Shown: piece by piece, positions 1 through 7,949 of the stretch | Position numbering within the stretch: the stretch's first letter is position 1 | Layout: each line of letters starts with the position of its first letter | Assembly (NCBI RefSeq): GCF_951230155.1 | Contig: NZ_CATNVD010000005.1 | Span: 1-64,000 of the forward strand | DNA: 64,000 bases | Reading direction: 5' to 3' | From: Parablautia sp. Marseille-Q6255 | GTDB lineage: Bacteria > Bacillota > Clostridia > Lachnospirales > Lachnospiraceae | Made by a program: the position numbers and the translations under genes | Notes under the pieces: generated by a model | Told to the model about the DNA's origin: nothing | The model's database searches: none | The model's input: only the letters and a program-made list of their open reading frames with translations

Positions 1-319
1 CGCATACTGTAAAGGATCCGGCGAGGGTGCAACCTACAAGAGCTGGTACGGTGACGGCCAGTATGACAACCAGCGTGTCGGATACATCATCCGCCGGCGT
101 GCGAGCAGCAACGAGTATATCGTGCAGACCGGAGTATTTGCGGTAAAAGCAAACGCAGAGAAGCTGTTCCGAAAACTTAAAAAGAGAGGATTTGATGCCA
201 TCGTTAAAAAGCGCAGCGGTCAGTGGGTAGTTCAGTGCGGCGTGTTTAGCGTACGTAAAAACGCGGAGGCACTGGCAAAACAGTTGAAGAAGGCAGGCTT
301 CAGTGCTATTATTAAATAA
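1..319 (+). CDS. C-terminal part of a SPOR-repeat cell-wall protein (partial, runs off window start)
   Basis: The reading frame is open from base 2 to the TAA at 317-319, giving the last 105 residues of a protein that begins outside the window. The last ~65 residues contain two similar halves, each with the pattern VQ-x-GVF-x-V-x-x-NAE-x-L and then L-K-K-x-GF-x-A-I, typical of SPOR repeats that bind denuded peptidoglycan glycan strands. The part before it ends in a basic stretch (RRRAS), likely a linker from a catalytic domain. In clostridia such tails usually sit on secreted amidases, lysozymes or endopeptidases, but the catalytic domain is not visible, so the enzyme class is unknown. A GTG at 122 could look like a start but lies inside the SPOR repeat and is only an internal valine. 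Confidence 0.75.
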   Translation, partial: AYCKGSGEGATYKSWYGDGQYDNQRVGYIIRRRASSNEYIVQTGVFAVKANAEKLFRKLKKRGFDAIVKKRSGQWVVQCGVFSVRKNAEALAKQLKKAGFSAIIK

Positions 320-807
320 ATAATTTCTTCATATTAGATAGGTGTAGTAATACATTAAATTCCGTAGAATTTGAGCCTGGAGCCACAACACTTGAAAAAG
401 AAGGGGTCGGATACGTTGTCGCATCGCTCGGAACAGATTCCGGATATGTGCCGTATACGGCGTACTGTACAAAAATGAGCTTTATGGAAGAACATCCGCA
501 GGTGGTGCAGGCATTTACCAATGCACTGCAAAAGGGCATGGATTATGTGAACAGTCATACACCGGAGGAGATTGCAGAGGTGATCGCGCCGCAGTTTGCA
601 GAGACAGATACTGAGACGATCGAGACTATCGTAACACGCTATTATGAACAGGATACTTGGAAAGAAGATCTGATCTTTGAAAAAGAGAGCTTTGAGCTTT
701 TGCAGGATATTCTGGAGGATGCCGGAGAACTCGAAGAGAGGGTCCCGTATGATAAGCTGGTGACTACACAGTTTGCACAGGAGGCATCGCAGAAAAAGGC
801 GCGATAG
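316..807 (+). pseudogene. 5'-truncated ABC substrate-binding protein remnant (SsuA/TauA/THI5-like, NMT1 family)
   Basis: From about base 352 the frame resembles the C-terminal third of NMT1/SsuA-type binding proteins: a GYVVASLGTDSGYVPYTAY segment, an ENP/EHP-VVQAFTNA helix, HTPEEIAEVIAPQF, and a VPYDKLVTTQFA tail. A complete family member has about 330-350 residues with a signal peptide; here about 150 codons remain and the first in-frame ATG is at 448, deep in the domain. The frame stays open back to the stop at 313-315, but the codons before about 355 do not resemble the family, which suggests a deletion junction only about 35 bases after the SPOR gene stop. No transporter ATPase or permease lies nearby. 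A short functional protein from ATG 448 seems unlikely because lobe 1 is missing. Confidence 0.7.
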
Positions 808-900
808 AAATTCTCCCGGTTCTGTTTTCAGTCAGAAAAACGGAAGTTTTCTTGCTTAAAAGGCTTTTTGTGTAAACTGGATAAAATCAAGTTATTGGGG

Positions 901-935
901 ATAAGTCAGCTGTCAGGGCTGGCTTATTCTATTTT
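901..935 (+). terminator. Likely intrinsic terminator after the binding-protein remnant
   Basis: A 10-bp stem (901-910 with 918-927, one G:U pair) with a 7-base loop is followed by a T-rich tail (TCTATTTT). It lies 93 bases after the remnant's stop and before the next promoter. Confidence 0.6.
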
Positions 936-1015
936 CGGCAGATGCGGCTGGGGAGGGAGACGGAATTGATAGGATCGAACATTTCTCTAACATACGAAAA
1001 GTACGTGCTAAAACG

Positions 1016-1044
1016 TTGACACTGCACAGCAGAACAGTTATACT
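1016..1044 (+). promoter_or_regulatory. Sigma-A promoter of the transporter gene
   Basis: TTGACA (1016-1021) and TATACT (1039-1044) are separated by exactly 17 bases, close to the full vegetative consensus. The inferred start is near 1051, giving a leader of about 30 bases that holds a GGGAG ribosome site at 1068-1072 before ATG 1080. Confidence 0.8.
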
Positions 1045-1079
1045 GGACAGGATATAAAAAATAACTGGGAGATAAGAAA

Positions 1080-2573
1080 ATGAAAGAAAGAGAAAAATTC
1101 GGCAGCCGGCTGGGATTTATTCTTGTCTCGGCCGGCTGTGCAATCGGTATTGGAAATGTATGGAAATTCCCGTACATGGCGGGACAGCTCGGCGGGGCTG
1201 CGTTTATTATTATTTATCTGGCGTTCCTTGTGCTGATGGGCTGGCCGATCATGGTAAGTGAATTTGCCGTAGGGCGCGGCAGTCAGAAAAGCTGTGCGAC
1301 CTCATTTCGCGTGCTGGAGAAAAAGGGGACGCGCTGGCACCATTATGGATGGTTCGGCATGGCCGGAAACTATCTGCTGATGATGTTTTACACGATGGTG
1401 GCAGGCTGGATGATGTATTACTGCTACCGCTGTCTGACAGGAGAGTTCAGTCAGGGGGCGATGGATACGCAGGTCGTAGTGGATAAGTTCAACGGCATGC
1501 TTGCATCGCCGCAGATCCTGACCTTCTGGATGGTTGTGGCTGTGCTCTTATCTTTTGGCATCTGCGCCTTCGGCGTGCAAAAGGGCGTGGAGCGCATCAC
1601 AAAGGTGATGATGCTGGCTCTGCTGGCTCTGATCGTTGTACTGGCAGTCAATTCCGTGCGTCTGCCGGGAGCGATCGAGGGTGTGAAGTTTTATCTGATT
1701 CCGGATTTTGAAAAGATCAAAGAGGTCGGTATCGGAAATGTAGTCTTTGGAGCCATGTCCCAGGCGTTCTTTACTTTAAGCCTTGGCATCGGCGCAATGG
1801 CGATCTTCGGCAGCTATCTTGACAAAGAGCGTTCGCTGACCGGGGAGGCGATGAATATCGGTATTCTCGATACGTTCGTCGCTCTGATGGCGGGGATGAT
1901 CATTATCCCGGCGTGCTTCTCTTTTGGGGTGGAGCCGGATTCCGGTCCTTCTCTGATTTTTATTACACTGCCGCAGATTTTTAATCAGATGGCAGGCGGA
2001 AGGATCTGGGGAACGCTGTTCTTCCTGTTTTTGTCCTTTGCGGCGCTCTCAACAGTCATTGCCGTATTTGAAAATATTATTTCCTTTGCAATGGATCTGT
2101 TCGGCGTTTCAAGAAAAAAGGCAGTGGCAGTCAATATCGTGCTGGTAATCGTGCTTTCTATGCCGGCGATCCTTGGATTTAACGTACTTTCCGGGATCCA
2201 GCCGCTTGGCGCAGGCAGCGGAATCATGGATCTGGAGGATTTCCTCGTATCAAACAATCTGCTGCCGCTTGGTTCCCTTGTATATCTGATGTTCTGTACG
2301 CAGGAGCATGGATGGGGCTGGAGCAATTTTATCAAAGAGGCGAATACAGGCAGCGGAAAGAAGTTCCCGCTGTTCGTGCGCGGCTATGTTACCTGTGTCA
2401 TTCCGGTGCTGATCGTGGTGATCTATTTAAAAGGCTATTGGGATATGTTCGCGCCAAAGGCTGCCGCACAGAATAATCCGATGCTTCTGATCGGATGGAT
2501 GTGTGTTGCAGTGGCATTCCTTGTGCTGATCGGCTGGATCACGCTGAGCGGAAGGAAGAAATACAGAAAATAA
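1080..2573 (+). CDS. Sodium-dependent transporter, neurotransmitter:sodium symporter (SNF/NSS) family
   Basis: This 497-residue integral membrane protein has the NSS signature GNVWKFPY at residues 25-32 in the first, partly unwound helix, where family members such as LeuT bind Na+ and substrate. Hydrophobic segments then recur along the whole length, consistent with 11-12 membrane helices, ending in a short basic tail. Bacterial homologues import amino acids or related amines driven by sodium; the substrate cannot be read from the sequence. The gene is monocistronic, between its own near-consensus promoter and a strong terminator, so context gives no further clue. Length is normal for bacterial members (about 440-510). 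Confidence 0.92.
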   Translation: MKEREKFGSRLGFILVSAGCAIGIGNVWKFPYMAGQLGGAAFIIIYLAFLVLMGWPIMVSEFAVGRGSQKSCATSFRVLEKKGTRWHHYGWFGMAGNYLLMMFYTMVAGWMMYYCYRCLTGEFSQGAMDTQVVVDKFNGMLASPQILTFWMVVAVLLSFGICAFGVQKGVERITKVMMLALLALIVVLAVNSVRLPGAIEGVKFYLIPDFEKIKEVGIGNVVFGAMSQAFFTLSLGIGAMAIFGSYLDKERSLTGEAMNIGILDTFVALMAGMIIIPACFSFGVEPDSGPSLIFITLPQIFNQMAGGRIWGTLFFLFLSFAALSTVIAVFENIISFAMDLFGVSRKKAVAVNIVLVIVLSMPAILGFNVLSGIQPLGAGSGIMDLEDFLVSNNLLPLGSLVYLMFCTQEHGWGWSNFIKEANTGSGKKFPLFVRGYVTCVIPVLIVVIYLKGYWDMFAPKAAAQNNPMLLIGWMCVAVAFLVLIGWITLSGRKKYRK

Positions 2574-2577
2574 AAAA

Positions 2578-2630
2578 GACCGTTGTGTATACTGTGCAAA
2601 GCTGTGCGGATACACAGCGGTTTTCTTTTG
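2578..2630 (+). terminator. Intrinsic terminator of the NSS transporter gene
   Basis: A 13-bp stem (2578-2590 with 2610-2622, one G:U pair) is followed by a T-rich run (TTTTCTTTT). It begins four bases after the stop codon. Confidence 0.8.
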
Positions 2631-2726
2631 CTCCGATGATGCAGGGAAGCCTGATGCGGCCGGAGCGTTTTGCAGGATACGTGGGAATGAAAAAATGTGA
2701 AAATTGCATAAACTGTAAAATTATAC

Positions 2727-2755
2727 TTGGTTCATTTTCTAAAAGGGATTATAAT
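2727..2755 (+). promoter_or_regulatory. Sigma-A promoter of the GH2 gene
   Basis: TTGGTT (2727-2732), a 17-base spacer and a perfect TATAAT (2750-2755) lie 48 bases before the chosen start at 2803. The inferred transcript start near 2762 means that the upstream ATG at 2764 would have no leader, which supports the start at 2803. Confidence 0.75.
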
Positions 2756-2802
2756 AAACCAAAATGGGTTTACGTGACGATGGGACAGGAAGGAGTATTC
2801 AT

Positions 2803-4635
2803 ATGCGTGTTTTTGATGCGCTTTCAGCCGCGGGAGCAGGACGGGAAAAGGAACGGACGCTGACAGAGCTTTCAACGGTCTGGAGTGAGAACGGAGAGAA
2901 AAAGCCGGCGCTGCCGGAGTACCCCCGCCCGCAGCTTCGGCGCAGCGACTGGCTGTGCCTGAATGGCTACTGGCATTATGCGCTGACGGATAAGGGGGTC
3001 AGGCCGGAGTCATTTGACGGGAGAATCCTGGTTCCGTTTTCTCCTGAATCCGCGCGTTCCGGTGTCCGAAAACAGCTTGAGCCCGGAAAATATCTGTGGT
3101 ATTTCCGAAGCGTGGAGCTTCCGGCTCTTCCGGAAGGACGCAGGCTTTTGCTGCACTTTGGCGCAGTCGATGAGCGCTGTATCGTATGGTGGAACGGCAA
3201 GCTTCTGGGCAGTCACAGAAACGGCTATCTGGCATTTTCCTTTGATGTGACGGAGCTTGCGCGGGAAGGAAAGAATACGATCTGGGTGCGGGTGCAGGAT
3301 GATACGGATACCGGAGGCGCATGCTGCGGCAAGCAGTCGCTTGCGCCTGGAGGGATGTTCTATACCGCGCAGAGCGGGATCTGGCAGACCGTATGGCTGG
3401 AGTCAGTCCCGGAAAACTTTATCGAGGATGTGAGAGTGACGCCCCTGTACGAGGAAGGAGAAATCCGGCTGGAGATCGGGATGACTTGTGCGATGGATGT
3501 AAAGGTGCAGATACAGAGCAGAAACAGTACCTATACGCACAGGGTCAGCCGTGAGGAGTTTGTATGTGTGACCCACCGCAGGGCAGACCGGGTGGATGGG
3601 TTTGTGAACGGGCACACCTCACAGAGAGCTGTGGCGACTGTCACAATAGCGCTGCCGGAGCTGTGTGCGTGGAGCCCGGAGGATCCCTTCCTGTACGGCA
3701 TGAGGATCGCGGCGGGCAGGGACTGCATCGACAGCTATTTTGCAATGAGAAAGTTCTCTGTGGGAAAGGACGAGCAGGGATACCCGCGGCTGCTTCTCAA
3801 CAATAAACCGTATTTCTTTCACGGAGTGCTGGATCAGGGCTATTGGCCGGAAAGCCTGTATACGCCTCCGTGTGAGGAAGCGATGGTATTTGACATTACG
3901 AAAATGAAGGCGCTTGGCTTTAATATGATACGAAAGCACGTCAAGATAGAGCCGATGCGCTGGTACTATCACTGTGACCGGCTGGGGATGATCGTGTGGC
4001 AGGATATGGTAAACGGGGGAGGAAAGCCGGACCTTGGGCGTCTGTGCTATCTGCCGACCGTTCTGCCTGCGGTGACACAGCGGATCCGGGATGACAATTA
4101 TCACTTTTTTGGGCGCACAGACCGCGCCGGGCGGGAAGAGTGGGAGCGAGACTGTATGGCTATGGTGCGGCAGCTCTACAACTGTCCGTGCATCGGCATG
4201 TGGGTGCTTTTTAATGAAGGATGGGGGCAGTTTGACGCGCTGCGTATCACAGAAAGGCTGCGAAGGCTGGATGAGACGCGTCTGATCGACCATGCGAGCG
4301 GCTGGTTTGATCAGGGCGGCGGTGACGTCAGAAGCGTCCACAACTACTTCCGGCCGCTGCGCGTAAGCGGGGACGGGCGTCCGTTTGTGATTTCAGAATA
4401 CGGGGGATTTACCTGTCCGGTACGCGGACATACCAGTACAAAGGCTGTTTACGGATACCATTCCTATGAGACGATGGCAGGATTTTCGAAGGCTTTCAGG
4501 CAGCAGCAGCGAAAGCTGCGGGCTCTGGAGAAAAAGGGACTGAGCGGCGCGGTATATACGCAGCTGTCAGATGTAGAAGAGGAAATGAACGGGCTGTACA
4601 CGTATGACCGCAAAAAATGCAAGGTGATCGGGTGA
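2803..4635 (+). CDS. Glycoside hydrolase family 2 protein
   Basis: This 610-residue enzyme has the GH2 layout: an N-terminal jelly-roll sugar-binding domain (about residues 30-200), an immunoglobulin-like domain, and a TIM barrel from about residue 300. The acid/base is probably Glu472 in LFNEGWGQF and the nucleophile Glu532 in VISEYGGF. No signal peptide is seen, so it should act in the cytoplasm on imported oligosaccharides or glycosides. It is far shorter than LacZ (about 1000) and close in size to beta-glucuronidase (about 600), but I do not recognise a substrate. Start 2803 is chosen because AGGAAGGAG lies 8 bases upstream; an in-frame ATG at 2764 lacks a ribosome site. The pentose genes downstream make a pentose-containing glycoside plausible, as inference only. 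Confidence 0.88.
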   Translation: MRVFDALSAAGAGREKERTLTELSTVWSENGEKKPALPEYPRPQLRRSDWLCLNGYWHYALTDKGVRPESFDGRILVPFSPESARSGVRKQLEPGKYLWYFRSVELPALPEGRRLLLHFGAVDERCIVWWNGKLLGSHRNGYLAFSFDVTELAREGKNTIWVRVQDDTDTGGACCGKQSLAPGGMFYTAQSGIWQTVWLESVPENFIEDVRVTPLYEEGEIRLEIGMTCAMDVKVQIQSRNSTYTHRVSREEFVCVTHRRADRVDGFVNGHTSQRAVATVTIALPELCAWSPEDPFLYGMRIAAGRDCIDSYFAMRKFSVGKDEQGYPRLLLNNKPYFFHGVLDQGYWPESLYTPPCEEAMVFDITKMKALGFNMIRKHVKIEPMRWYYHCDRLGMIVWQDMVNGGGKPDLGRLCYLPTVLPAVTQRIRDDNYHFFGRTDRAGREEWERDCMAMVRQLYNCPCIGMWVLFNEGWGQFDALRITERLRRLDETRLIDHASGWFDQGGGDVRSVHNYFRPLRVSGDGRPFVISEYGGFTCPVRGHTSTKAVYGYHSYETMAGFSKAFRQQQRKLRALEKKGLSGAVYTQLSDVEEEMNGLYTYDRKKCKVIG

Positions 4636-4696
4636 AATAATAATCCGACAATGAAGTATCAGGACTAAAATTTAATATAACATAGCAATAATTTAC

Positions 4697-4725
4697 TTGT
4701 GATTTGTGTTGCAAAGTAGTAAAAT
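4697..4725 (+). promoter_or_regulatory. Possible promoter of the lipid kinase gene
   Basis: TTGTGA (4697-4702), 17 bases, then TAAAAT (4720-4725). Both boxes are imperfect and the leader would be only about 10 bases, so this is tentative. Confidence 0.35.
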
Positions 4726-4742
4726 TACAGGAGATTCTGAAT

Positions 4743-5666
4743 ATGAAGAAAATGTTGTTTGTGTATAATCCGCGATCAGGCAAAGGACTGATCAAAAATC
4801 ATCTCTCAGCGATCCTGGAGACATTTGCGGCGGCTGATTATGAGGTAACCGTATATCCGACGAGGCAGGGAAAGGACGCCTGCACGGCAGTAGCAGAGCG
4901 TGCGGCGCAGTATGATATGATCGTCTGCAGCGGAGGAGACGGGACACTCGATGAGGTCGTGACCGGCATGATGGGAAGCGGCGTCCGCCGGACGATCGGC
5001 TATATCCCGGCAGGCAGTACGAATGATTTCGGGAGCAGCCTGGGCATTCCAAAGCAGATGGAGCAGGCGGCCGATCTGATCGTAAGCGGCACACCGTTCG
5101 CCTGTGACATTGGCAGGTTTAATGATGATTACTTTGTCTATGTGGCAGCGTTCGGATTTTTGACAGACGTTTCTTACCAGACAAATCAGGAACTGAAAAA
5201 TGTGCTCGGGCATACCGCCTATCTGATCGAAGGAATGAAGCGGGTAGGATCCTGGAAAAGCTATTTTATGAAGATAGAGAGCGAGGAGTTCTGCGATGAG
5301 GGTGAGTTCATGTATGGCATGATCTCAAACTCGAACTCTGTCGGTGGATTCAAGATGCTGACCGGAAAAAATGTCGAGCTCAATGACGGGCTTTTTGAGG
5401 TCATGCTGATACGGACCCCGCAGAATCTTGTGGACTGGCAGCAGGTGATAGGGGCGGTGATCATGCAGGATGAGACGAGCAAAAATGTTGTCCGTTTCAA
5501 GACAAAACGCCTGACGATCACCTCGAATGAACCGGTCGCATGGACGCAGGATGGTGAGAATGGCGGAAAGCATACGTATGTGGAGATGGAGAACCTGCCG
5601 CAGGCGCTCGACGTTATGACGGAGTCTGTGGCACAGCCGGTGCCGGATCGCGCGCTGGATCAATAG
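4743..5666 (+). CDS. YegS/BmrU-type lipid kinase (diacylglycerol kinase catalytic domain)
   Basis: The 307-residue product begins with a Rossmann-like half (VYNPRSGKG) and has the nucleotide-binding GGDGTLDEV motif at residues 64-72, followed by IPAGSTNDFG. This is the hallmark of the DAGK catalytic domain shared by DgkB, YegS and BmrU. Such enzymes phosphorylate diacylglycerol or a related lipid at the inner membrane face, recycling it into phospholipid synthesis. The exact lipid is not predictable. GAG(A) at 4731-4734 precedes ATG 4743; the longer frame to 4704 has no ribosome site. It precedes xylB by 18 bases, so read-through into the sugar genes is possible, although the functions look unrelated. 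Confidence 0.88.
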   Translation: MKKMLFVYNPRSGKGLIKNHLSAILETFAAADYEVTVYPTRQGKDACTAVAERAAQYDMIVCSGGDGTLDEVVTGMMGSGVRRTIGYIPAGSTNDFGSSLGIPKQMEQAADLIVSGTPFACDIGRFNDDYFVYVAAFGFLTDVSYQTNQELKNVLGHTAYLIEGMKRVGSWKSYFMKIESEEFCDEGEFMYGMISNSNSVGGFKMLTGKNVELNDGLFEVMLIRTPQNLVDWQQVIGAVIMQDETSKNVVRFKTKRLTITSNEPVAWTQDGENGGKHTYVEMENLPQALDVMTESVAQPVPDRALDQ

Positions 5667-5684
5667 ATATTAGGAGGAAAAACT

Positions 5685-7154
5685 ATGTTGTATGTGGGTG
5701 TGGACCTTGGGACCTCAGCGGTCAAGCTGCTGCTGATGGACGGGTCAGGTAAAATTGAAAAAATCGTTTCGCGGGAATATCCGATTTATTTTCCGCATCC
5801 GGGCTGGTCAGAGCAAAGACCGCAGGACTGGTATGAGCAGACGATGGAAGGCTTAAAAGAGCTCCTTGCGGACTGCGACAGAAGTCAGGTGGCGGGCATC
5901 AGCTTTGGCGGGCAGATGCATGGGCTGGTGATCCTTGATAAGGACGATCAGGTGATCCGCCCGGCGCTTCTGTGGAATGATGGAAGAACCTCAGAGGAGT
6001 GCGATTATCTGAACAATGTGATCGGTAAAGAAAAGCTTTCCGAGTATACGGCAAACATCTCCTTTACCGGATTTACAGCGCCGAAGATCCTGTGGGTAAA
6101 AAACAAGGAGCCGGAGAATTTCGCAAGGATCGCAAAGATCATGCTTCCGAAGGATTACATCGCATACAGGCTTTCCGGCGTACACTGTACGGATGTATCC
6201 GATGCTTCCGGTATGCTGGTGTTTGATGTAAAGAACCGCTGCTGGTCAAAGGAGATGCTCGATATCTGCGGCATCCGCGAAGATCAGATGGCGAAGGTAT
6301 ATGAGAGCTATGAGGCAGTCGGAAATGTGCTTCCGGAGATAGCGAAAGAGCTTGATATCCCGCAGAGTGTGAAGGTCGTAGCCGGAGCAGGCGACAATGC
6401 GGCGGCAGCAGTCGGCACAGGCACGGTAGGCGACGGTATGTGCAATATTTCTCTGGGAACGAGCGGTACGATCTTTATCTCCTCCGAAAAATTCGGTGTA
6501 GATAAATACAATGCGCTCCACGCGTTTGCACATGCGGATGGACATTATCATCTGATGGGCTGCATGCTGAGCGCGGCGTCCTGCAATAAATGGTGGATGG
6601 ATGAGATCATTGGTACAAAGGACTATGCGGGAGAACAGAAGGCGATCGAAAAGCTCGGGGAAAACCACGTATATTTTCTTCCGTACCTTATGGGTGAACG
6701 TTCTCCTCACAACAATCCAAATGCCAGAGCGACATTTATCGGTATGACAATGGATACGACGAGAGCGGATATGACGCAGGCAGTTCTCGAGGGGGTTGCC
6801 TTTGCACTGAGAGATTCTCTGGAGATCGCCAGAGCGCTCGGCATACATATCGAGCGGACGAAGATCTGCGGCGGCGGAGCAAAGAGTCCGCTGTGGAAAA
6901 AGATCATTGCGAACGTGCTCAATCTCAAGGTCGATGTGATCGAAAGTGAAGAGGGACCGGCACTTGGAGGCGCGATGCTGGCAGCAGTGGCATGCGGAGA
7001 GTATGCTTCTGTAGAGGAGGCAGCGGCAAAGCTTGTAAAGATCGTGGATACGGTAGACCCGGATCCGGAGCTGGTTGCAAAATACGAAGAACGATATGAG
7101 CAGTTCAGGCAGATTTATCCGGCGTGTAAGGGGATTTTTGACGTGATCCGGTAA
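5685..7154 (+). CDS. xylB: Xylulokinase (FGGY carbohydrate kinase)
   Basis: The 489-residue FGGY kinase begins with the phosphate-binding DLGTSAVK motif and carries GGQMHGLV, typical of xylulokinases, then GAGDNAAAAVGTG with the probable catalytic base Asp237, and a C-terminal GGGAKSPLW adenosine-motif region. It should phosphorylate D-xylulose to D-xylulose 5-phosphate for the pentose phosphate pathway. AGGAGG sits 8 bases before ATG. It leads a cluster with a DUF4867 protein and an L-fucose-type isomerase; no classical xylose isomerase (XylA) is in the window, so the ketose delivered to this kinase could come from D-xylose, D-lyxose or D-arabitol metabolism. Assignment to XylB rather than ribulokinase or fuculokinase rests on the GQMHGLV motif and overall similarity. 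Confidence 0.88.
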   Translation: MLYVGVDLGTSAVKLLLMDGSGKIEKIVSREYPIYFPHPGWSEQRPQDWYEQTMEGLKELLADCDRSQVAGISFGGQMHGLVILDKDDQVIRPALLWNDGRTSEECDYLNNVIGKEKLSEYTANISFTGFTAPKILWVKNKEPENFARIAKIMLPKDYIAYRLSGVHCTDVSDASGMLVFDVKNRCWSKEMLDICGIREDQMAKVYESYEAVGNVLPEIAKELDIPQSVKVVAGAGDNAAAAVGTGTVGDGMCNISLGTSGTIFISSEKFGVDKYNALHAFAHADGHYHLMGCMLSAASCNKWWMDEIIGTKDYAGEQKAIEKLGENHVYFLPYLMGERSPHNNPNARATFIGMTMDTTRADMTQAVLEGVAFALRDSLEIARALGIHIERTKICGGGAKSPLWKKIIANVLNLKVDVIESEEGPALGGAMLAAVACGEYASVEEAAAKLVKIVDTVDPDPELVAKYEERYEQFRQIYPACKGIFDVIR

Positions 7155-7164
7155 CGCGCGGGCA

Positions 7165-7196
7165 GTCCCGGCTGTACTGTGGCAGCATGCCGGGAC
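7165..7196 (+). other. Intercistronic hairpin between xylB and the DUF4867 gene
   Basis: A perfect GC-rich 8-bp stem (7165-7172 with 7189-7196) without a T-run lies 10 bases after the xylB stop. It may act in mRNA stability or processing rather than termination. Confidence 0.5.
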
Positions 7197-7234
7197 AGAT
7201 ATATATGATATATAATGAAATGGGAGGAATTTAG

Positions 7235-7852
7235 ATGCAGATTAAAAAGGTAACGGATGCGGCATTTCGCAAATACGGCCGTATCGTAGAGGAAATCGAC
7301 TTTTCCGGACTGGTCGATGCGCTGAAGACGCAGACGCCATGCCCGGCAGACGTAGTGTATGAGCCGTCGGTAGAAGCGCTGGAGGCGCTTCCGGTATTTG
7401 AGGAGCTTCAGACAAAGGTATACGGAGAGCTGCCGATCCAGATCGGATACTGTAATGGCAACAATCATATGCTCAATGCGCTGGAGTATCATCGCTCGTC
7501 TGAGATCAACGTGGCGGCAACGGATGCAGTCCTTCTCGTTGGATGGCAGCCGGATGTGACGCAGGAGTTTACATATGATACAGCGCTGGTTGAGGCGTTC
7601 TTCGTTCCGGCGGGGACGGCGGTGGAGCTGTATGCGACCACACTTCACTATGCTCCGTGCAATGGCTGTGAGGGCGGCTTCCGCGTGGCGATCGTACTTC
7701 CGAAGGATACGAACCTTCCGCTTGATGGAGAACATAAGGGCGGAGAGGACGCGCATCTGACAGCAAAGAATAAATGGCTGATCGGCCATCCGCAGGGCGG
7801 ACTGCCGGAAGGCTCTCCGATGGGGCTTGTAGGGGAAAACCTGCACATATAA
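7235..7852 (+). CDS. DUF4867 family protein, probable sugar-isomerase accessory protein
   Basis: The 205-residue cytosolic protein matches the DUF4867 family by its sequence character. The central strands (VEAFFVPAGTAVELYATTLHYAPC) look like a cupin or ureidoglycolate-lyase-like barrel with a conserved His (LHYAPC) and Cys residues (CNGCEGG). Its reaction is not established. It lies between xylulokinase and an L-fucose/L-arabinose-type isomerase in the same direction, with GGGAGGA before ATG 7235. I infer a role in the same sugar pathway, for example a mutarotase or a second isomerase, but this is inference from context. Confidence 0.7.
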   Translation: MQIKKVTDAAFRKYGRIVEEIDFSGLVDALKTQTPCPADVVYEPSVEALEALPVFEELQTKVYGELPIQIGYCNGNNHMLNALEYHRSSEINVAATDAVLLVGWQPDVTQEFTYDTALVEAFFVPAGTAVELYATTLHYAPCNGCEGGFRVAIVLPKDTNLPLDGEHKGGEDAHLTAKNKWLIGHPQGGLPEGSPMGLVGENLHI

Positions 7853-7872
7853 ACAGCAAAAGCGTTCATAAG

Positions 7873-7919
7873 GATATCTCCCGGGGCGACCGGGATCATA
7901 TATCACCGGCAGTGCCGGT
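7873..7919 (+). other. Two adjacent intercistronic hairpins before the isomerase gene
   Basis: One hairpin pairs TCCCGG (7879-7884) with CCGGGA (7890-7895), extended by GATAT/ATATC flanks. A second pairs ACCGGC (7905-7910) with GCCGGT (7914-7919). Neither has a T-run. Together with the hairpin at 7165 they suggest segmental mRNA stabilisation in this operon. Confidence 0.45.
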
Positions 7920-7949
7920 ACAAAGAAAAGCAAACAGGAGGATGAAAAA

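Noticed and set aside
3619-4341. Minus-strand ORF of 240 codons opposite the GH2 gene
   Set aside because: Antisense to the catalytic barrel of GH2, with no family resemblance.
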